Below are positions 1 to 10,360 of a DNA stretch of 64,000 bases, one piece after another. Source of the DNA: Bacteroidota bacterium. Its GTDB lineage: Bacteria > Bacteroidota > Bacteroidia > M30B66. Each line of letters begins with the position of its first letter. Position 1 is the stretch's first letter. The stretch lies in NCBI GenBank assembly GCA_027490225.1, contig JAIXYK010000017.1:1-64000 (forward strand), written 5' to 3'. The notes under the pieces are model-generated. The model made no database searches, was not told the DNA's origin, and saw only the letters and a program-made list of their open reading frames with translations. Both the position numbers and the translations under genes were made by a program.

Positions 1-1
1 A

Positions 2-501
2 ACAGCTTCTTCAAATCCAACGCTTTGTATCAACACAGCATTAACCAACATCACCAGAACAACAACTGGAGCGACAGGTATCGGAACTGCAACTGGACTT
101 CCAGCTGGTGTAACAGCAGCTTGGGCTGCAAACGTACTTACCATCAGCGGAACCCCAACTGCATCTGGAACTTTTAACTATAGCATTCCTTTAACGGGAG
201 GCTGTGGTTCAGTAAATGCAACTGGTACGATTACTGTTACTCCTGCAAACACTGCTGGAACGGCGTCATCGAATCCTACACTCTGCGAAGACACGCCATT
301 AACTGCTATAACTCGCTCCACAACTGGGGCAACAGGCATTGGTACCGCTACTAATCTTCCAGCGGGTGTTACTGCTGCTTGGGCAGGAAACGTAATTACT
401 ATTACTGGTACACCAACAACTCCAGGAACATACAACTACAGCATTCCTTTGACTGGCGGTTGTGGTTCAGTAAATGCAACTGGAACTATTACTGTAAATG
501 T
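2..501 (+). repeat. Two tandem He_PIG-like Ig repeats
   Basis: Two copies of an ~83-residue unit, the first truncated by the window edge. Shared signposts are a CxxT-type start ([22 protein letters not shown]), GLPAGV or NLPAGV, ISGTPT or ITGTPT, and a closing [18 protein letters not shown]. Each unit has two Cys that could form an internal disulfide. The same unit recurs six times in the 13241 gene with visibly similar DNA. Confidence 0.8.
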
Positions 502-3500
502 AGCGCCAACTGTAAATGTAGGTTCAGGTTTAGCTGCAATTTGCGCAGGCGGTACTTCAGCGGCATTGGGAGGTAGTGTTACATTGCCTGCTACTGGCGG
601 AACATGGACATCGTCTGCGGGTGGAACATTCAGTCCCAATGCAACAACATTAAATGCAACATGGACAGCGCCTGCAGCTTTCTCTGGTACAGCAACACTT
701 ACCTTAACTTCATCAGGTGGTGCTTGTGGAACTGCCACCGGTTCTAAATCTATAACAGTTAACCCTCTACCTGCAAACGCAGGAACCATAACAGGAACAG
801 CCACAGTTTGTCAAGGTCAATCTGGTGTTGTTTACTCCATTGCAGCTTTGACAAACGCAACAAGTTATTCATGGTCGTACAGTGGAACTGGCTTCACTGC
901 CTCAGGAAGTACTGCTTCTATTTTTGGTAGCTTCTCAGCTTCTGCAACTTCGGGAATATTGACTGTTCGTGGGGTGAATACTTGTGGAAATGGTGTGGTG
1001 TCTGCAAACTATAATATAACTATAAGCAGTGTGCCTGGAGCAGCTGGAGTTATTACGGGAAGCCCTTCTTTATGTCAAGGTCAATCTGGCGTAGCATTCT
1101 CGGTGCCTGCAATAGCCGGTGCAACAAGTTACCAGTGGAGTTATTCTGGAACAGGATTTACACCATCTGGAAACACAGCAGCTATTACTGCTAACTTCTC
1201 TGCAACAGCAACTGCTGGGGTATTAACCGTTAGAGGAGTTAACAGTTGCGGCAGTGGTGTTGCATCAGCGAACTACAGCATCAGCTTGGCACAATTGCCA
1301 GGAACTCCAGGAACTATTCTTGGGCCATCTACCGTTTGTAAAGGTCAAGCTGGATTTACATTTACCATTCCAGCCATTGCAAATGCCACTAGTTATAACT
1401 GGGTGTATACAGGAACAGGTATTACTTTCTCTGGAAATACAGCGATGGTAACTGCTACAATTAGCAATACAGCAACATCTGGAGTAATAAGGGTTAGAGG
1501 CGTAAGTGCCTGCTTAAATGGTGCATTTAGTGCCGACTTCCCTGTAACTGTAACCAATGCACCAGTTGTAACAATCACTAGTAATTATTGTGGAAATCCA
1601 GGATTTGTAATCTTAACAGCGAGCTCGGGATTCTCAAACTATTTGTGGAGCACAGGTGCATCTACATCATTTATCAATGCAGATATTGCAGGTCAATACT
1701 CTGTTACCGTTGCAAATTCAGCTGGTTGTATGGCAACTGCTTCGGTTGGTGTTGCAACAGAATTGGTTACCAATGGTAACTTTAATGCAGGAAACACTGG
1801 TTTTACAACAAACTATACTTACGTTGTTGACGGAGCAGGTGCAACTGAAATGTATCCTGAAGGTACCTATGCGGTTGTTCCAAATGCCAATACAGTTCAC
1901 AACCTCTTTTGGGGAACCGGACATACACCAAGTGGTGGAAATTACATGGTTGTTAACGGAAGTCCAGCGCTTGGACAAGACGTTTGGAGCCAAAATAATA
2001 TTACTGTTCAACCAAACACGACTTATTATTTCTCAGCTTGGGGAATGAGTGTTGTGAATGGAAACAATGCAGTATTGCGTTTCTCAATCAATGGCAGTCA
2101 AGTAGGTACTATCGCATTTCTTCCAAACGGTTACACTAGTACTGCTGGTCCTTTTAATTGGGTTCGATTCTATGGCTCATGGAATTCTGGTTTTGCCACC
2201 GAAGCTGATTTAAGTATCATCAATCTCAATACGATTCTTGGAGGTAACGACTTTGGTCTTGACGATATTTCATTTGGTACACTTTCTCCAGTAGCTTTGT
2301 CTGTGTCACCGGGAACTGCCATAGGAAACTCGGTTTGTCAAGGAAGTGAATTGGTTCTTAACGCTAACCAAATTGGAGGAGCAAGTCCATACACATTTGC
2401 TTGGACTGGGCCAAATGGTTTTACCTCTAACTTAATGAATCCTGTTGTAACAAGTAATGCTACTACAGCAGATGCAGGTATTTATTCTGTTACATTAACA
2501 GATGGTTTTGGTTGCTCAGTTTCTAGTAGTTTTACCCTTGCAGTGAGTGCATTACCACTAGACAAAACACCTCTTGCTACATCACCAACAATTTGTGCAG
2601 GTAGCAATTCTTCAATAACCATTGCATCCACACAATCCGGTGTGAGTTATCAATTGCGAAAAGATTTGGATGACAGTCCTGTAGGCGACCCTGTGGCAGG
2701 AAATGGCGGAACAATATTTTTCCTAGTCGAAGGGCTTACCGAAACTACAACATACAATGTTCTTGCAACAGGAAACCTGAGTCAATGTCCTGTTGAAATG
2801 ATCAATACAGTTACGGTTACAGTTGCTACCACTCCGGAGCTTACTATTACCAATCAGGCGGTATGTTCAGGAACAGTTAATTTAACAGCAGCAGCAGTTA
2901 CTGCTGGAAGTACAGGTTCTGGAACACTTTCATATTGGACTAACCCAACAGCAACAACTGCCTTAGCCACACCTACAAGTGTTGCAACATCAGGTATTTA
3001 CTATATCAGAAGTGTTGTTGGAAGCTGTGTTGATATTGAACCAGTTACCGTTTCTATTAGCGCTACTCCAATTACTGGCTTTACTTACCCAGGCTCACCA
3101 TATTGTAGCACCGAAATGGATCCTGCAGCAACGATGAATGCAAGTGCTGTTGCGGGTGTATTTTCATGTACAAATTCTGGTTTGGTTTTCGCTAATACAT
3201 CAACAGGAGCCATCGACTTGTCGGCAAGTACACCAGGTACTTACACTGTTCGCAACACAGTTTCTCCTGCAGGAGGTTGCCCGAGCGTAAATTCAACAAC
3301 CTCGGTGGTAATTACAGGTGCCCCTCTTACCGATTTCACTTACGATGCAGGTAACGATTTTTGTCAAGTTTATAGTGCTGAAAATCCTTCTCCAATATTT
3401 GGACCTGGCGCTGCAGCAGGAACTTTCGCTTCTACGTTTGGTTTGAATTTCGTAAACACAAGCACAGGAGTGGTAAACCTAGCAACATCAACACCAGGTA

Positions 3501-6500
3501 ATTATGCTATCTGGAATACCCGTCCAGCAATTGGTGGTTGCTTGGCAGAAAGCGACACCGTATTCATCGATATTAACCCTTATGTATTTGCTGGTTCGGT
3601 TAATACTTCCATTTCGGACGATATTGTTTGTTTAGGCGAAACGATAGATTTGTTCTCTCAAACAACGGCTTACAATAGTGTGTTGCTGAGAGAGCGCTTT
3701 AACGGAACGATTAACAACTGGGTAAGAGGAAATGCATCTGTAGGTGGTACAACAGCAAATGCAGCATGGACGCTGAGACCTAATGATTACAATTATACAA
3801 ACAATCACCGTTCAAACGACAATACTCAGTTTTATATGTCGAATAGTCAAGCGCAAGCAGGAACAACGACATTAACTACGCTTCGTTCACCTGTATTGAA
3901 TACAGTTGGTTATACTACTTTAAGTCTCGACTTTTTCCATTATTTCAATGCGAACTCTGTTGATACTGCACAAGTTCAGGTTTCATTGAACAATTCAACA
4001 TGGACAACAGTAGCAACTTATACCACCACTCAAGGTAGCAGGACAGGATTCACTAACCCAGTAATTAACTTGAATGCTTATATTGGCCAACCGATATTCT
4101 ACGTAAGATTCAGATACCGTGCTACTGACGATCGTTTATGGGCAATAGACAATGTATCTCTTACAGGTAACTGCAATAAGTACTACTATGATTGGGTTTC
4201 TGCACCTGCCGGTTTCACATCTACCTTGGCAGATCCGACCAACGTTGTTCCTCCACAGAATTCATTCTACGTTGTGAATGCTACCAACACATTTGGTTGT
4301 AGCAATCCTTCGTCACCACTTCCAGTTACAGTTAATGCGTTGCCAATCCTTACCAGTTCTTTAACGCCTCCATCAGTTTGTGGAAACGAAGTTTTCACAT
4401 ATCTGCCTACAAGTACACCTTCGAGTGCATTAATTACCTGGACAAGACCCGTAGCAGCTGGTATTACCAATCCAGCTATTTCAACAGCACAATCTGGGAA
4501 TCCAAGCGAAACATTAGTAAATCTTAGCAATTCAGATAAAAATGTAATCTATAACTTTAGTCTCGATAACAATGGATGCTCACAAGTAGTTCCTGTAACA
4601 GTAGCAGTGAAACCGATCCCTGTGATTGATATTGGAAGTAACCTTAGCGTATGTAATGGCTCGCCTGCACAGCTCAACACTACCATTACTAATGGTTTAA
4701 CAGTTGACAATTATTCTTGGTCTCCATCTACCGGATTAAGTGATGCCACGATTTCAGATCCAACAGCGCTAGTAACTACAGCAAGTCAAAGCTATGCTGT
4801 AACAGTTCAATCTTCTAACGGATGTAGCAATTCAAGTTCTACTGTATCAGTTACAAATAATGGATTCGGAGGCACTGCAGGTTTATGGTTAGGTACTCAA
4901 AACAGCAATTGGGAAGATTGTCGCAATTGGGCAGATGGAAAAGTGCCTGATGCTACAACTAATGTTACAATTGATGGGAATTCAACCAATAACATTCTAA
5001 TTACGGGTACACAGATTTGCAACAACTTATTTTTCCTTTCAAACAACAATGTAAGCAGAAGCATCACAATTGATGCAAATGCAACTTTAACAGCAAGCGG
5101 AGATATTGGATTGAGTAAAACATCTGGCACTGGCAATATACGTATCAGAGTAATGAATAGCGCAAGTTTAACATGTAACAACCTCTCTGTAACTGGCAGT
5201 GCTGCCGGAGCTGCAAATTCAGTTCTTCAAAAAGACATGACGAATTCAACTGTCGTAGTTAATGGAAACTTGAGCATGGACCCAGGATCTTACCTAGACC
5301 TAACCGACAACGTAAATAGTACTTCAGATGGAGTAATGATGGTGAAAGGAGATTTTGTAAACAATGGCAGTTCGGCAGATTTCGCTGTAGGAAATACAAA
5401 TCTTGTTTTCAATGGAAGCGGTTTGCAGTTAATTACTTGTCCTTCAAATCAAGATTTTGGAGTAATCACCCTTGATAACAGCTCTGCGGTAGGTGTAAAA
5501 TTAAACAATGATATAATTGTTTCGCAAGGGTTAAATTTTGTAAATGGAGTATTGGATTTAAATCAAAAAACACTCACTTTAGGTACATCCACTTCAAATG
5601 CTGTGTTAACAGGAAGCGGAAACAACAGTTACATACTTGCTTGGGACGGAAGTGATAATGGAACTGTGGTACACAATGTAAACACTATTGGAGGTAACTA
5701 TCTTTTTCCGATTGGTGATTTAAATGATTACACTCCATTTTCAGTTAGTTTCAACAGTGCAACGTTAAGCAATGCTTCATTGACCGCAAAACTAAAAGTT
5801 AATTCACATCCTGCAATTGTTTCAAGTACCAACTATTTAGGTCGTTACTGGAGCATAGAACCAACAGGTATAACCAACCCGAATTACAATGTAGAATATA
5901 ATTATGCAGCGAGTGATATTTTTGGTTCTGAAGGGACATTATTTCCTGCCAAGTATAATGCAGGAGGATGGCAAAGTTGTATTGAAAGTGCTTCTGAAGC
6001 TATGATTGGTTCAGGTGGTGTTAATGTTTCCACAAAAGCTTTATCATGGAATGGAATTACCACTTTTAGCGAGTTTACTGGTATAGGAAACGGAACAGCA
6101 TTACCAATAGAGTTACTTTCATTTACTGCTGATGCAACTGATAAAGATGTAATTTTAAATTGGACAACTGTTTCAGAAATAAATAATCATTATTTTGAGG
6201 TAGAAAGAAGTACTGATACCAAAAATGCGAAAGCAGTTGGTAAAGTGGATGGAGCAGGTAACAGCAATGCGCTGCTTACATACAATTTAATCGATAAAAA
6301 TCCTGAATCAGGCACAAGCTATTACAGACTAAAACAAGTAGATTACGATGGTAAATTTACTTATAGCGAATGGGTTCCTGTGAAATTTGAAGGTGAAGAG
6401 AAAATGCAATTGACACAATTTGCAGTAAACAGAGAGGCTTCTGCAGTAAACTTCACATTTAGTAACTTGCCAATAGAATCGGTAAATGCAACTATCACGG

Positions 6501-6658
6501 TTTTTGATGTAGCTGGAAGATTAGTTTACGATAAAACGGTATCAAATATTTCAAGATCATGGAATGGTGATATTGTATTAGGTAATCTTAGCAAAGGAAA
6601 TTACATAGCTCGCTTTGGTTTAGGAACACAAACCATTATTAGAAAATTCTATTATTAA
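2..6658 (+). CDS. Giant modular T9SS-sorted surface protein, 5' end outside window
   Basis: The frame is open from base 2, so the real start and signal peptide lie upstream. About 2218 codons are visible. In order: two He_PIG-like Ig repeats (2-501); a Thr/Ser-rich stretch; three PKD-like repeats (767-1556); a galactose-binding-like jelly-roll module opening with [15 protein letters not shown] (1755-2285); several Cys-paired Ig-like modules; a MAM-like module with DNVSLTGN (3670-4175); a beta-helix-like tail (4870-5700); an fn3-like segment [17 protein letters not shown] (6104 on); and a C-terminal sorting domain ending in GNYIARFG and a basic/aromatic tail. The family is Bacteroidota secreted adhesin-like protein exported by T9SS. 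It is a paralogue of the 13241 gene. The ligand is unknown. The architecture call is strong, the function only inferred. Confidence 0.85.
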   Translation, partial: TASSNPTLCINTALTNITRTTTGATGIGTATGLPAGVTAAWAANVLTISGTPTASGTFNYSIPLTGGCGSVNATGTITVTPANTAGTASSNPTLCEDTPLTAITRSTTGATGIGTATNLPAGVTAAWAGNVITITGTPTTPGTYNYSIPLTGGCGSVNATGTITVNVAPTVNVGSGLAAICAGGTSAALGGSVTLPATGGTWTSSAGGTFSPNATTLNATWTAPAAFSGTATLTLTSSGGACGTATGSKSITVNPLPANAGTITGTATVCQGQSGVVYSIAALTNATSYSWSYSGTGFTASGSTASIFGSFSASATSGILTVRGVNTCGNGVVSANYNITISSVPGAAGVITGSPSLCQGQSGVAFSVPAIAGATSYQWSYSGTGFTPSGNTAAITANFSATATAGVLTVRGVNSCGSGVASANYSISLAQLPGTPGTILGPSTVCKGQAGFTFTIPAIANATSYNWVYTGTGITFSGNTAMVTATISNTATSGVIRVRGVSACLNGAFSADFPVTVTNAPVVTITSNYCGNPGFVILTASSGFSNYLWSTGASTSFINADIAGQYSVTVANSAGCMATASVGVATELVTNGNFNAGNTGFTTNYTYVVDGAGATEMYPEGTYAVVPNANTVHNLFWGTGHTPSGGNYMVVNGSPALGQDVWSQNNITVQPNTTYYFSAWGMSVVNGNNAVLRFSINGSQVGTIAFLPNGYTSTAGPFNWVRFYGSWNSGFATEADLSIINLNTILGGNDFGLDDISFGTLSPVALSVSPGTAIGNSVCQGSELVLNANQIGGASPYTFAWTGPNGFTSNLMNPVVTSNATTADAGIYSVTLTDGFGCSVSSSFTLAVSALPLDKTPLATSPTICAGSNSSITIASTQSGVSYQLRKDLDDSPVGDPVAGNGGTIFFLVEGLTETTTYNVLATGNLSQCPVEMINTVTVTVATTPELTITNQAVCSGTVNLTAAAVTAGSTGSGTLSYWTNPTATTALATPTSVATSGIYYIRSVVGSCVDIEPVTVSISATPITGFTYPGSPYCSTEMDPAATMNASAVAGVFSCTNSGLVFANTSTGAIDLSASTPGTYTVRNTVSPAGGCPSVNSTTSVVITGAPLTDFTYDAGNDFCQVYSAENPSPIFGPGAAAGTFASTFGLNFVNTSTGVVNLATSTPGNYAIWNTRPAIGGCLAESDTVFIDINPYVFAGSVNTSISDDIVCLGETIDLFSQTTAYNSVLLRERFNGTINNWVRGNASVGGTTANAAWTLRPNDYNYTNNHRSNDNTQFYMSNSQAQAGTTTLTTLRSPVLNTVGYTTLSLDFFHYFNANSVDTAQVQVSLNNSTWTTVATYTTTQGSRTGFTNPVINLNAYIGQPIFYVRFRYRATDDRLWAIDNVSLTGNCNKYYYDWVSAPAGFTSTLADPTNVVPPQNSFYVVNATNTFGCSNPSSPLPVTVNALPILTSSLTPPSVCGNEVFTYLPTSTPSSALITWTRPVAAGITNPAISTAQSGNPSETLVNLSNSDKNVIYNFSLDNNGCSQVVPVTVAVKPIPVIDIGSNLSVCNGSPAQLNTTITNGLTVDNYSWSPSTGLSDATISDPTALVTTASQSYAVTVQSSNGCSNSSSTVSVTNNGFGGTAGLWLGTQNSNWEDCRNWADGKVPDATTNVTIDGNSTNNILITGTQICNNLFFLSNNNVSRSITIDANATLTASGDIGLSKTSGTGNIRIRVMNSASLTCNNLSVTGSAAGAANSVLQKDMTNSTVVVNGNLSMDPGSYLDLTDNVNSTSDGVMMVKGDFVNNGSSADFAVGNTNLVFNGSGLQLITCPSNQDFGVITLDNSSAVGVKLNNDIIVSQGLNFVNGVLDLNQKTLTLGTSTSNAVLTGSGNNSYILAWDGSDNGTVVHNVNTIGGNYLFPIGDLNDYTPFSVSFNSATLSNASLTAKLKVNSHPAIVSSTNYLGRYWSIEPTGITNPNYNVEYNYAASDIFGSEGTLFPAKYNAGGWQSCIESASEAMIGSGGVNVSTKALSWNGITTFSEFTGIGNGTALPIELLSFTADATDKDVILNWTTVSEINNHYFEVERSTDTKNAKAVGKVDGAGNSNALLTYNLIDKNPESGTSYYRLKQVDYDGKFTYSEWVPVKFEGEEKMQLTQFAVNREASAVNFTFSNLPIESVNATITVFDVAGRLVYDKTVSNISRSWNGDIVLGNLSKGNYIARFGLGTQTIIRKFYY
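767..1556 (+). repeat. Three tandem PKD-like repeats
   Basis: Three ~88-residue units run back to back, each with a CxGQxG opening ([21 protein letters not shown]), an ATSYxW core, a YSGTGF or YTGTGI step and a closing VRGVNxCG or VRGVSAC. This matches the PKD-like modules common in Bacteroidota secreted proteins. They probably act as rigid spacers. The family assignment is by motif recognition only. Confidence 0.7.
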
Positions 6659-6803
6659 CAAAATTTGAATAATTTTCTGAATAAAGAATTTGTGTTGTTT
6701 GCATTAATTTCAAATTAAATTGAAGTGTTAACAAATTTAAATCAAAAAAAAATCCACTACATATAATCGGCCCTTTTGGTTTTTGATTAGATTATATAGA
6801 AGA

Positions 6804-6842
6804 ATTGCGTGAACAAGATTTTAACAATCGTGTTCACGCAAT
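6804..6842. terminator. Bidirectional hairpin terminator between convergent genes
   Basis: Perfect 12-bp arms ATTGCGTGAACA (6804-6815) and TGTTCACGCAAT (6831-6842) enclose a 15-nt loop, with T-rich DNA beyond the right arm. It lies between the stop of the giant gene (6658) and the stop of the kinase gene (6846), so it can serve both strands. A weaker AT-only inverted repeat (AATCAAAAA / TTTTTGATT) lies just upstream around 6742-6790. Confidence 0.75.
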
Positions 6843-6845
6843 CGT

Positions 6846-8741
6846 TTATTTTTCAACAGATACAGAAATAATCGTATTCAAATTTCCATCAAATTTCCAA
6901 TGAACATTTCCATCAATACTCTCTATTCTTTTTTTAATTGATAATATTCCATTTCCTTCTTTGAATGGAAGAGGATTTTCTTTTGAATCGAATTCAATAA
7001 GGTTAAATTCAATTGAATTATTATCTGATTTAAATGTAATAGAAAGTTCTTTCGAGCTTGAATGTCTTAAAAAATTAGTGAATATTTCACGACAAGTAAT
7101 TATCAGTTGATCGGAAGTTAATTGTGGAAATTCAAAATTTTCGTTGGTAATTAATCTGTCGATAATAAATTTCTTTTGAGAAGTTTGAGCAAATTCATTA
7201 ATCATTTCTACAAGTTCTTTTATAAAACTAGCCAGAGTAGTTTTAGACGAATCGTTTAACTCAATAATAACTGACCTTGTTTTATCTGCAATTGTATCGA
7301 GTAATAAGCGTAATTCGTTTAGCTGTTCGAATAATTCTGGTGATTTTGTTTTGTTTTTTATGGCTTCTGTCATCATCCGAACGCCAAAAATTCGGCTAGC
7401 AATTTCGTCATGGATATTATCAGAAATCCGTTTTCTTTCTTGTTCACGAAAAACAATGGATGCATTATTTAATTCAATTTGTTTCTTAATAATTTGCTTT
7501 TGGAAATCATCACTCTCTTTTTTAAATCGGTTGTATCGAGAAACAATACCCAAACAAACTATAATTACTTCACCCATAATTCCATAAACAAGCGTGTTGG
7601 GAATAATATTTTTGAATAAAAGATTGTCGGTAATGATGCCATTTGTGTTTAAGGAATATTCAATGCCTCCAATATAAAGAAGTCCTATGGCGACAATAAA
7701 AAACAATGCGGGTTTGAATCCCGATCGGTATTTCTGAATGGCAGAAATAATAATCAGGCCCATGGTTAAAAAATTTGTTACTGAGAATACTCTTAAAAAC
7801 AAAGTTTTAGAAATAACAACATTTTCATATTCATTAAAAACAAAGAAAGAAAATGGTATGAAAAATAGGTTACAAACTAAACAGATTGTTAAAAGTATTT
7901 GAATAATATTTCTTCGGTCCCATACTGGAATTCCTACAAACTTACGGTAAAGTACAGTGGCCATTGCCAATTCAATACACGTAGAAAAATAGCGAGATAT
8001 ATTGCTAAATTGGGGATAATTCGGATAAAAAAGCTGAAAATCGATTCCTTCAAAAGAGAGGATTACAAATAAATTAGCAAAAACATAAACAATATAATAT
8101 AGATGGATGGAATCTTTGAAAGAAAAATAAAGGAATAAATTAATGAGTGCCATTAAAATTAATACACCTATAAATAAACCATAAATTAAATACAAATGAT
8201 TTTTAAATTGTTGGTAGTATTTGGGATAATAGAAATTAAATGGAAGAAAAAGATTTTCATTTCTTTTATCTATCTTGAGAATGAAAGTAGTTGAAGTATT
8301 CGCAACGATATTCAATGGGACTCCCAATAAAAAGAAGTCATCTGGCCGTTTGTCGAATTTGTAATAATCACCAAATTCTTCATGGACTACTATTTTATTA
8401 TGCGTTCTACTATACAATTGAATTCTATTTATTGCCGAATTTTTAATTAGCCAATAAATAAGTTCATTATTTGTTTTGGTATTTATTATTTCAACCGATA
8501 AATAATGATAAGAATTAGTAGAACCTGCATTGTAAATGTTTTGTTTGAGTAATTTGAATTTATGTTCATCGAGTGCCTTAAATAACTCATTCGGGTTCAG
8601 GTTAGTTACGTTGGAGTAATGACTTACATAAATATTAGGTTTGAAAAAAGAAAATACCTCAGGCTTTTCTCCTATGGTAATAGAATTTCCGAATGAAATG
8701 ATTACTTTCAGTATGAAAGCAAAAACTAGAAAATATTTCAC
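6846..8741 (-). CDS. 7TMR-DISM sensor histidine kinase
   Basis: A 631-aa membrane sensor kinase. Residues 1-20 are a signal peptide. Residues ~40-170 fit the 7TMR-DISM extracellular domain (DISMED2-like). Residues ~180-402 hold about seven hydrophobic helices. A coiled coil (~405-435) leads to a HisKA_3-type dimerisation helix with RKRISDNIHDEI, where H444 is the expected phosphorylated His. An N-box (REIFTNFLRH, 551-560) and a short G-box (EGNGILSIKKR) mark the ATPase domain; the usual DxGxG is reduced to GNG. Such kinases pair with LuxR/NarL-type regulators, and one is encoded divergently at 8840. The ligand is not predictable; carbohydrate or another extracellular small molecule is typical for DISM sensors. 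It ends against the hairpin at 6804-6842. Confidence 0.88.
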   Translation of the reverse strand: MKYFLVFAFILKVIISFGNSITIGEKPEVFSFFKPNIYVSHYSNVTNLNPNELFKALDEHKFKLLKQNIYNAGSTNSYHYLSVEIINTKTNNELIYWLIKNSAINRIQLYSRTHNKIVVHEEFGDYYKFDKRPDDFFLLGVPLNIVANTSTTFILKIDKRNENLFLPFNFYYPKYYQQFKNHLYLIYGLFIGVLILMALINLFLYFSFKDSIHLYYIVYVFANLFVILSFEGIDFQLFYPNYPQFSNISRYFSTCIELAMATVLYRKFVGIPVWDRRNIIQILLTICLVCNLFFIPFSFFVFNEYENVVISKTLFLRVFSVTNFLTMGLIIISAIQKYRSGFKPALFFIVAIGLLYIGGIEYSLNTNGIITDNLLFKNIIPNTLVYGIMGEVIIVCLGIVSRYNRFKKESDDFQKQIIKKQIELNNASIVFREQERKRISDNIHDEIASRIFGVRMMTEAIKNKTKSPELFEQLNELRLLLDTIADKTRSVIIELNDSSKTTLASFIKELVEMINEFAQTSQKKFIIDRLITNENFEFPQLTSDQLIITCREIFTNFLRHSSSKELSITFKSDNNSIEFNLIEFDSKENPLPFKEGNGILSIKKRIESIDGNVHWKFDGNLNTIISVSVEK

Positions 8742-8826
8742 GGCACAAATTAGCTAAAAAACATCTATAAAATAACACTATGCTTTTTCATAGTACCTGT
8801 GAATGTATTCATTATGGGCAAAATAA

Positions 8827-8835
8827 TACTTTTGC
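8827..8835 (+). promoter_or_regulatory. Putative Bacteroidota -7 element before response regulator
   Basis: TACTTTTGC fits TAnnTTTG and ends 4 nt before the ATG at 8840, implying a leaderless or very short-leader transcript. No clear -33 TTTG was found, so this is a weak call. Confidence 0.35.
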
Positions 8836-8839
8836 TCCT

Positions 8840-9445
8840 ATGAAAGTAATAAAGATTTCAATTGTTGATGATCATTCCGTTGTGAGGTCTGGACTTTCGG
8901 CACTTATTAATAGTTGGAATGGAATGCGCGTGGTGCATGAATTCGAATCAGGCGAGGATTTCTTAACGAGCATTAAAAAAGAGAAACATTCTGATGTCAT
9001 TATTTTAGATAACCATTTGAAGGGAATAACTGGCGAACAAACTTTTTTTAACATGCAGAAATCGGGTATTTTCTTGCCTGTAATTTTGTTAACAGCCAAT
9101 GACAATCAAGAAATGTTTGATCGTTTATTGAAGGACGGTCTTTTTTCAGCAGAATCCAAAACAATTAAACCTGAAATATTAAAACAACGCATTATTCAGG
9201 CGTCCGAGAAAAGTGTTATAGTAAACAAATCTGCAGATGAGCTGATAGAAAAGATCTCTCCACGCGAAATGGAGTTTATGCGATTAATCTGCAACGATCG
9301 GGAATATACCTACCAAGAAATTGCACACATTATGAATGTTCATGTGCGCACTATTGATGGCTTCCGGAAATCTTTATTTACTAAACTCAGTATGAAATCG
9401 AAAACAGGTTTAGTGATGTTTGCCATTAAAAATAAGCTTGTTTAA
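8840..9445 (+). CDS. LuxR/NarL-family response regulator
   Basis: A 201-aa regulator if started at the ATG at 8840 (MKVIKISIVDDHS), which puts the receiver at the N-terminus as usual. The frame opens 20 codons earlier at 8780, but that extension is atypical. The receiver has D10/D11, phosphoacceptor D57 (VIILDNHL), T85 and K107. A LuxR-type helix-turn-helix covers ~136-196 (ISPREMEFMRLI, YQEIAHIMNVHVRTIDGFRK). It is divergent from the 7TMR-DISM kinase (98 bp between starts) and is its likely partner. Targets are unknown; the neighbouring giant surface-protein genes are candidates by position only. Confidence 0.88.
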   Translation: MKVIKISIVDDHSVVRSGLSALINSWNGMRVVHEFESGEDFLTSIKKEKHSDVIILDNHLKGITGEQTFFNMQKSGIFLPVILLTANDNQEMFDRLLKDGLFSAESKTIKPEILKQRIIQASEKSVIVNKSADELIEKISPREMEFMRLICNDREYTYQEIAHIMNVHVRTIDGFRKSLFTKLSMKSKTGLVMFAIKNKLV

Positions 9446-9513
9446 ACGAAATATAAGTTCATTACGACCTGTAATAAAAATAAATTGCAGTCCAGAACCC
9501 AATTTCAAATCGC

Positions 9514-9966
9514 CTACTTCGACTTATCAATCACCACATAAATGGTATCGATAATTCTACCAGTTCTTTCTGGTTGATTGCTTCCATTAAACGCTTTCCC
9601 GAAATTCTTTTCCAATACTTCAACTTTGGTAATGAAATGGTTCGTTTCTCCTCTGTTACTTAACCAATTTTTGCCGGCCGTTTCATGATACACTAACTTC
9701 ACCTTCCATCCATATTGCGCTGCAGAATCGAGCGTGTTAATTACTTTTTGGTCGGGGCTGTCGTTATCAATAGAAAAATCAAACGGAACACTGCTATTCA
9801 TTCCTGTTTGTGTTACGTTGAGATGTCCCTCCCAACTTTTCCAAATTAAACCCGTTTCCGAAAATTGAGTAATAACTCCAATTCGTTCGCCGTTTGAATA
9901 GTTCTCAGAACAGCTTGTGAGCATCAATGATGCAGATGCTAGTGCTAAAATAAATTGTTTTTTCAT
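9514..9966 (-). CDS. Small hypothetical lipoprotein
   Basis: 150 aa with a lipoprotein signal peptide and lipobox LTSC (C19), so it is likely anchored in the outer or inner membrane. The mature part carries no domain I recognise: it contains GVITQFSETGLIWKSWEGHL and ends in a short Lys tail. A related-looking start (ERxGxxxxFSxxGLxxKSxEG) occurs in other small bacterial lipoproteins, but I cannot name the family. The downstream 64-aa gene is on the same strand 23 bp upstream in coordinates of transcription, so the two may be co-transcribed. Confidence 0.75.
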   Translation of the reverse strand: MKKQFILALASASLMLTSCSENYSNGERIGVITQFSETGLIWKSWEGHLNVTQTGMNSSVPFDFSIDNDSPDQKVINTLDSAAQYGWKVKLVYHETAGKNWLSNRGETNHFITKVEVLEKNFGKAFNGSNQPERTGRIIDTIYVVIDKSK

Positions 9967-9989
9967 TATTAAATTATTTATGAAAAGAA

Positions 9990-10184
9990 TTAATCCACTT
10001 TTTCCTTATTTAAAAGAACACCTGCTATGATCACCAATGAGATACCGGGAACAATTGTTAATGCAGTTTCACGTCTCCAAGATGAGACAATAACATAGAG
10101 CATATAAGCACTGCCCAAAGCTAAAAGTAAATATCCAAATCCTTTTCTCTGTTTTGAGCTGAGTAATTTTTTTTCTGAAGTCAT
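9990..10184 (-). CDS. Small two-helix membrane protein
   Basis: 64 aa. A Lys-rich N-terminus is followed by two hydrophobic helices (~residues 16-33 and ~43-58) separated by a SSWRRET loop. No family recognised. It is transcribed just ahead of the 9514-9966 lipoprotein gene. The small size and the lack of a conserved motif keep confidence moderate. Confidence 0.6.
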   Translation of the reverse strand: MTSEKKLLSSKQRKGFGYLLLALGSAYMLYVIVSSWRRETALTIVPGISLVIIAGVLLNKEKVD

Positions 10185-10211
10185 AATTGTTTAGTTAAAT
10201 TTTAAATGTGC

Positions 10212-10322
10212 TCACCGAATTTGAACACCTTTTTTCCAAACATGGTTTATGGAATTCAAGCGTTTGATGTCGGTTAAAACATCGCCTTCAATCAACACAA
10301 AATATGCACTAAAGCTTGTTTT
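10212..10322 (-). pseudogene. C-terminal remnant of an amidohydrolase
   Basis: A ~36-codon open stretch ends at a TGA (10212-10214) and reads YFVLIEGDVLTDIKRLNS then INHVWKKGVQIR. This matches the closing strand of imidazolonepropionase-like and other metal-dependent amidohydrolases, which end in a pattern like (A)DxVLLxGDPLxDI ... VxxVWKxGxxV. An in-frame stop lies a few codons upstream and no other amidohydrolase sequence is present, so only the tail survives. It lies between the small membrane protein gene and the T9SS hydrolase gene. Confidence is limited by the short length. Confidence 0.5.
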
Positions 10323-10360
10323 GTGCCTTTATTTTTAAGTTTATATGTAATTAAAATCAA

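Noticed and set aside
436-804. Antisense and frame-shifted ORFs inside the giant genes (for example 436-804, 1656-2048, 13798-14133, 16466-16729, 24352-24597)
   Set aside because: They sit in repeat-rich coding DNA, are Val/Pro/Thr or Cys/Trp-biased as expected for shadows, and have no signal or domain.
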